Origin: Chitinophagaceae bacterium
GTDB lineage: Bacteria > Bacteroidota > Bacteroidia > Chitinophagales > Chitinophagaceae
Assembly (NCBI GenBank): GCA_020403425.1
Contig: JADBXR010000004.1
Coordinates: 62,001-126,000, forward strand
Length of the DNA stretch: 64,000 nt
Direction: 5' to 3'
Shown here: in pieces, positions 60,813 through 64,000 of the stretch
How the letters are laid out: the number at the start of each line of letters is the position of its first letter
Numbering within the stretch: position 1 is the stretch's first letter
Program-made: the position numbers and the translations under genes
Notes under the pieces: generated by a model
Database searches by the model: none
Told to the model about the DNA's origin: nothing
The model's input: the letters and a program-made list of their open reading frames with translations, nothing else

Positions 60813-61412
60813 TTATTCGGCTTCAGCCACTACCTCTTTCACCTCGGGGATCATACGTTTCATCATTCCCTCGATACCCGCTTTCAGGGTGATCATGGAG
60901 GAAGGACAACCACTGCAGCTTCCCTGCAGCATCAGGTTCACGGTCCCTTCGTTATAGCTTTTGAACTGGATGGCGCCACCGTCCATTTCAACGGCGGGTT
61001 TCACATAGTTCTCCAGCAGTTCCTTTACGCGTTTCACGATATCGTCATCATCCGCGCTAACGGCATTGGATGCTTCCTGTTTTACTTTGGCCACTTCCTC
61101 TTCGTTCACTACCACACCACCGTTCTCCAGGTATTGTTTCAGGAACTCTTTGATGGTAGGGATCACATCCTGCCAATCGTCCGTATCGACCGTTTTGGTC
61201 AGGGTCACAAAATTGCTGGCAATGAATACGCTCCTGATAAAAGGGAAACTGAACAGTTCTTTTGCCAGGGGTGATGGGGCCGCCAGTGTTTCATCCGCAA
61301 AATCAATACTCTTGCCGGGATACAATAACTTATTGGCCACGAATTTCATGGTCTCCGGGTTGGGCGTCATTTCGGTATAGATACTGATGACCGGGTTGCC
61401 TGTCTGAATCAT
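60813..61412 (-). CDS. NifU-like iron-sulfur scaffold/carrier protein (Nfu)
   Basis: A 199-residue two-domain Nfu protein. N-terminal Nfu_N domain (about 10-95: IYTEMTPNPETMKFVANKLL, SPLAKELFSFPFIRSVFIAS) and C-terminal NifU domain (about 122-195) with the cluster-binding C166-x-x-C169 in GSCSGCPSSMITLKAGIE. It binds a [4Fe-4S] cluster between two subunits and hands it to client enzymes. Monocistronic, with a -7 box (minus-strand TATTTTTG at 61436-61443) 24 bases before the ATG and a terminator downstream. Confidence 0.94.
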   Translation of the reverse strand: MIQTGNPVISIYTEMTPNPETMKFVANKLLYPGKSIDFADETLAAPSPLAKELFSFPFIRSVFIASNFVTLTKTVDTDDWQDVIPTIKEFLKQYLENGGVVVNEEEVAKVKQEASNAVSADDDDIVKRVKELLENYVKPAVEMDGGAIQFKSYNEGTVNLMLQGSCSGCPSSMITLKAGIEGMMKRMIPEVKEVVAEAE

Positions 61413-61435
61413 AATACTTGGCTTTTATACTACTG

Positions 61436-61443
61436 CAAAAATA
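61436..61443 (-). promoter_or_regulatory. -7 promoter box for nfu
   Basis: Minus-strand TATTTTTG, exact match to TAnnTTTG, 23 bases before the nfu start. Confidence 0.45.
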
Positions 61444-61528
61444 AACAAAAGCCCGGCAGCGAAGGTTCAGATGGCCTGTTGGAGCCATTCCGGAAGCCAT
61501 ATTTTTCGGATATCGAAACCCTGCAGCA

Positions 61529-61756
61529 CTACCAGCAGGCAAAACGGACACTTCCTTCCTCGATGGAAAGGGGTATTTCAGGGGTTACATTAGACTCAAT
61601 ACATTGATTATCAGCACGATCAATGGTTTTGGCCGTGGACCTTTCGATCGATTGGACCAAGGGTTGGGGATGCGCGATGTTTTGGGTGGGGGCAGCCAAA
61701 ACCACACTTGCCAGGCAGAACAGGCTGAGAAGGGTATTTTGGTAAACTGCTTTCAT
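61529..61756 (-). CDS. Small secreted peptide, hypothetical
   Basis: A possible 75-residue product from ATG 61756 with a convincing signal peptide (MKAVYQNTLLSLFCLASVVL-AA) and a polar, cysteine-containing mature part. The frame is open further upstream, but that part crosses the terminator hairpin at 61850-61879 and cannot be coding. No known family; it could be a genuine small exported protein. Confidence 0.4.
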   Translation of the reverse strand: MKAVYQNTLLSLFCLASVVLAAPTQNIAHPQPLVQSIERSTAKTIDRADNQCIESNVTPEIPLSIEEGSVRFACW

Positions 61757-61849
61757 ATTCAAAATTATGGAACAAAAATATCCTTGAACCTGCATGTTTG
61801 CAATCACATAAACGTGTGAATTGCCGGTTTGTGCATGTTTTGAACGAAA

Positions 61850-61879
61850 AAGCCCGGATCTGGGTCCGGGCTTTTTGCA
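61850..61879. terminator. Bidirectional intrinsic terminator
   Basis: AGCCCGGA-TCTGGG-TCCGGGCT flanked by AAAA and TTTTT: 8-bp stem ending the YD-repeat lipoprotein gene (minus strand) and usable on both strands. Confidence 0.88.
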
Positions 61880-61895
61880 GAAAAGATCCATGATA

Positions 61896-62726
61896 TTAAT
61901 AAGAGAATGTGGCATTCTCAATGGTATCGGGGAAACCCGTCGATTTGGTAACGGTCTTGCGGGTCAGCGGATAACCGCCGGCATCATAGGTATAGGTATG
62001 GGCCACGGTCTCTTCCACATTGCCGAAAGAATCGTAGTGAATCTCAGACAATGGATTGTTCGGAATAAAACTCTCCATGGGCAGGTACGGGTTGGTCTCA
62101 AAAACGGCGGTCGTGTTCGGGTTGGTATCATACTGGCTGAAAACGAACTCATTGGTCTTGTCCAGCGCACCGGTGTTTGCATCCTTAAAGTACAGGGTCA
62201 GTTTTTTCAGGTTGCCATTGGCATAGTATTCGTTTTCGTAGCGCAGCGTGGGTGTGGTAGAAACGCCGCCGCCTGGAGCACGTGTATAGCCCTCTGTCTT
62301 CCAGAGTTTGCCATTGGCATCGTAGGTATAGGCATACCAGGCGATCAGGTTGCCGCCAGTGCTGAACATTTCTGTTTTGCTCAGTTTGTTGTTGGCATCA
62401 TACGTGTATTTGAACTTACTGCCGTCATCGCCACGTACTTCCGATACCTGGCTTCCAGAGTAAACGAAATCATACACAACATGTATCGGCGTACTGCTAC
62501 CGAATGCAATATGGTTGATGATGGTCTTGATGCTTCCATTGCTGTTGTAGGCAATGCTTTCATAGCTGCCGTCATCATAAGCGATCTTGGATAATTTTTT
62601 GGAACTGCCCGGAGGTGGATTTTGCGGGTCGGGTGTCACAGGATCTTTGGTGCAGCTGCTTACCAGCAAGGCAAATAAGAGATACAGCACACCAGCTTTC
62701 ATCGATAATAGCTTCATTTTTTTCAT
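61896..62726 (-). CDS. YD-repeat lipoprotein
   Basis: A 276-residue lipoprotein (signal ending LLVSSC) with a Pro-rich spacer (PVTPDPQNPPPGSS) that would hold the domain away from the membrane. The mature part is a string of YD/RHS-like strands: ISKIAYDDG-type K-I-A-Y-D-D-G-S-Y, FKYTYDANNKLSKTEMF, YAYTYDANGKLWKTEGY, YENEYYANGNLKKLTLYF, ending YTYDAGGYPLTRKTVTKS. Such cell-surface repeats bind carbohydrate in RHS proteins; here only a few repeats exist and no toxin tip. Shares a promoter palindrome with the cytochrome gene at 63.2 kb. Confidence 0.82.
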   Translation of the reverse strand: MKKMKLLSMKAGVLYLLFALLVSSCTKDPVTPDPQNPPPGSSKKLSKIAYDDGSYESIAYNSNGSIKTIINHIAFGSSTPIHVVYDFVYSGSQVSEVRGDDGSKFKYTYDANNKLSKTEMFSTGGNLIAWYAYTYDANGKLWKTEGYTRAPGGGVSTTPTLRYENEYYANGNLKKLTLYFKDANTGALDKTNEFVFSQYDTNPNTTAVFETNPYLPMESFIPNNPLSEIHYDSFGNVEETVAHTYTYDAGGYPLTRKTVTKSTGFPDTIENATFSY

Positions 62727-62748
62727 AGTATTCGTTTGTAATCTGCGG

Positions 62749-62800
62749 CAAACCTAAGCCTGCAAAAACCGGCATCCTATCACATGAAAATGTGGTTGGG
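62749..62800 (-). promoter_or_regulatory. Promoter with palindromic operator, copy 1 (YD-repeat lipoprotein)
   Basis: Minus strand: CCCAACCACATTTTCATGTG (a CACAT/ATGTG palindrome) 62800-62779, 22-base spacer, then the -7 box TAGGTTTG (62756-62749), 22 bases before the ATG. Same elements and spacing as at 63854-63905. Confidence 0.65.
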
Positions 62801-62854
62801 ATGAAGGGCGCCAATCCTGTAAGAGCGGTTTCACCGGGTGATTGAAAAAGAAAA

Positions 62855-62874
62855 GCCGCAGCAAAAGCTGCGGC
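62855..62874 (-). terminator. Hairpin terminator in the gap below the cytochrome gene
   Basis: GCCGCAGC-AAAA-GCTGCGGC; on the minus strand it is followed by TTTTCTTTTTC. Probably ends transcription from the cytochrome gene 300 bases upstream, or of an unannotated RNA in that gap. Confidence 0.75.
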
Positions 62875-62965
62875 CTGGTTTTTCAGTAAAGGATTATTTA
62901 CATGTTAGGGTATTACAATCACCCTGATAATCTTGACTTTTTGTCGCTCAGGGCCGCTGGGCCTC

Positions 62966-63082
62966 GTCCCTGTTACCGGACTGCATTGGCCTCTGATCAG
63001 CTTCCGCTTCGCATGAGCTGATCTGTCTTCTCCCGCTGAAGCGGGATCGACACCGAACCCAATGAGGTCCGTCCACAGGGAC
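62966..63082. other. Nested inverted repeats in a gene-free stretch (possible structured RNA or REP cluster)
   Basis: GTCCCTGT (62966) pairs with ACAGGGAC (63075). Inside are GATCAGCT/AGCTGATC (62995 and 63015) and TCCCGC/GCGGGA (63031 and 63041), giving a possible closed stem with two arms. It fills most of the 385-base gap between the lipoprotein promoter and the cytochrome stop (63174); no coding signal there. Confidence 0.45.
63029..63048. repeat. CCCGC hairpin repeat, second copy
   Basis: TCTCCCGCTGAAGCGGGATC, near-identical to 45301-45319. Confidence 0.55.
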
Positions 63083-63173
63083 TGATTAATTATTTTTCAT
63101 CCAACCCGCTGAACGTGGCAGCTCTATTTTTCTGACACAATAATTTTGTGGCATCTAATTTCAGTACACGTAA

Positions 63174-63788
63174 TTATTTAACATTGGCCGGCGCAACGGG
63201 ATCAGGCACCACATTGTGAACCGGTTTGGTTGATTTGAGATAGGCGAACATGGATCTCAGGTCCTCATCTGTGAGTTTGCGGAAATTGGGCCAGGGCATG
63301 GGTGGCAACAGCTGACGGCCGCCTTCCAGCCCCTTGAATTTTCCTTCACGCATGGCACGAATGAAATTTTCTTCCTGCCAGGCACCGATACCGGTACTGT
63401 CTGAACTGATATTGGCCGCATAGGAAATACCCCATGGTCCTACAGCAGCGGTCAGGTCCGGTGCAAACAGGGCCCATCCGTTCTGAACGGCCTTGGTATC
63501 TGCCGGAGGCAGTTTACCGTCTTTCCGGAACCCGGAGAAACGCAGTTCAGGGATCAGTTCAGGACCGTGCGCACCCATTCTTTTGGGAGAATGACAGTCA
63601 TCACATCCAATAGTGTTCACCAGGTACTCGCCACGCGCGATCCTGGCGGTGGCAGAGGTATCAACGGTGTTACCGCCGGCAGCTGCAGTGTTGGTCTTGG
63701 AATCCTTGCCGGAACTGCCGGTGCACGCAACGACCGCGGCGGCAATAACGGCAGAGAGAACGGCTACTGTGAGAAATTGTTTTTTCAT
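63174..63788 (-). CDS. Lipoprotein c-type cytochrome (monoheme)
   Basis: A 204-residue protein with a lipoprotein signal (VAVLSAVIAAAVVAC, C22), a Ser/Thr/Ala-rich spacer and one class I cytochrome c domain: haem site C62-D-D-C65-H66 (NTIGCDDCHSPKRM) and a likely axial methionine in LLPPMPWPNF, followed by LTDEDLRSMFAYLKSTKPV. It resembles the single-haem lipoprotein cytochromes of Bacteroidota that pass electrons in the periplasm; partner unknown. No oxidase or dehydrogenase gene is next to it. Promoter shares the palindrome with the YD-repeat gene. Confidence 0.9.
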   Translation of the reverse strand: MKKQFLTVAVLSAVIAAAVVACTGSSGKDSKTNTAAAGGNTVDTSATARIARGEYLVNTIGCDDCHSPKRMGAHGPELIPELRFSGFRKDGKLPPADTKAVQNGWALFAPDLTAAVGPWGISYAANISSDSTGIGAWQEENFIRAMREGKFKGLEGGRQLLPPMPWPNFRKLTDEDLRSMFAYLKSTKPVHNVVPDPVAPANVK

Positions 63789-63853
63789 AGTCGGTTTATG
63801 TGGTTAAATGGTATTGTGAATGCATTCCAATAACAGAAATGTTTTCATTGCCG

Positions 63854-63905
63854 CAAACCTACCGGTAGTAAAAGCTGCGGGCAATCACATGAAAATGTGG
63901 TTGGG
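63854..63905 (-). promoter_or_regulatory. Promoter with palindromic operator, copy 2 (cytochrome)
   Basis: Minus strand: palindrome CACATTTTCATGTG within 63905-63884, 22-base spacer, -7 box TAGGTTTG (63861-63854), 65 bases before the ATG. Identical 22-base operator to the copy at 62779-62800. Confidence 0.65.
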
Positions 63906-63949
63906 TATGAAAGGAGAATACAGCGTAGGAATGGTAATGGGTGGGGAAC

Positions 63950-64000
63950 AGAGGAACAATTGAACAGACGAACAAGGAATGATGAATGTTGAAGTTGAAT
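63950..64000. repeat. Dispersed AT-rich intergenic repeat, copy D
   Basis: Contains GAACAAGGAATGATGAATGT then TGAAGTTGAAT up to the window edge; reverse complement of copy A at 12798 with two or three differences. May continue beyond the window. Confidence 0.7.

Noticed and set aside
61821..62594. 257-codon plus-strand frame opposite the YD-repeat lipoprotein
   Set aside because: Starts inside or next to a terminator; the opposite strand has a signal peptide, lipobox and repeat motifs.

Overview
The window looks like chromosomal DNA from a member of the Bacteroidota, most likely the Chitinophagaceae (inference). Reasons: lipoproteins and secreted proteins typical of that group, Bacteroidota-type promoters (TAnnTTTG about 7 bases before the start of transcription) in front of many genes, few Shine-Dalgarno sites, a GH18 chitinase and nagA, YaiO and beta-barrel outer-membrane proteins, and hairpin and AT-rich intergenic repeats. 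No rRNA, tRNA, CRISPR array or prophage was recognised.

Layout. 0-9 kb: end of an M28-type peptidase gene, secreted phytase-esterase-like protein, cyclophilin, DUF4136 lipoprotein, DUF2490 protein, an NRAMP-like transporter with a changed metal site, AraC regulator plus aldo/keto reductase, membrane protein plus ECF sigma factor. 9-13 kb: overlapping Ada-like and AlkB repair genes, KilA-N protein, DHFR-like reductase, putative metallopeptidase, repeat-rich spacer. 13-18.7 kb: uvrB, OsmC, chitinase, nitrilase-family amidohydrolase. 17.7-22.4 kb: a variable island with a REP-associated transposase and its inverted REPs, an alpha/beta hydrolase, an acyltransferase remnant and an AT-rich two-gene cassette coding for a small protein and a PARP-like ADP-ribosyltransferase. 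22.4-28.1 kb: large BNR-repeat protein, DMT transporter, NTF2-like lipoprotein, KdnB-like dehydrogenase.

28.3-39.4 kb is the most striking locus: a HEAT-repeat membrane protein, a 1195-residue fusion of a processive GT2 glycan synthase with an LTA-synthase/sulfatase-type phosphotransferase, and facing it an operon for a hybrid histidine kinase, a CheY-like regulator, a TPR-YaiO outer-membrane barrel and a membrane-anchored protein of unknown family. Together they read as an uncharacterised synthesis, phospho-decoration and export system for an extracellular polysaccharide under phosphorelay control (inference from architecture).

39.5-64 kb: sugar porter and outer-membrane barrel, kdsB, sterol-desaturase-like protein, dnaN, response regulator, the recX-lpxR-omega-amidase-nagA run, thiL and an inositol monophosphatase, a GT2 fused to a gutted polyprenyl-phosphate sugar transferase, GH3, a second cyclophilin, LysE, mtgA, the pnuC/nadR-like NAD-salvage pair split by a four-helix-bundle gene bracketed by inverted repeats, nfu, a YD-repeat lipoprotein and a c-type cytochrome whose promoters share one palindrome at identical spacing.

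The four leads I would follow first are the GT2-phosphotransferase locus, the ADP-ribosyltransferase cassette, the four-helix-bundle/inverted-repeat cassette and the twin palindromic promoters.
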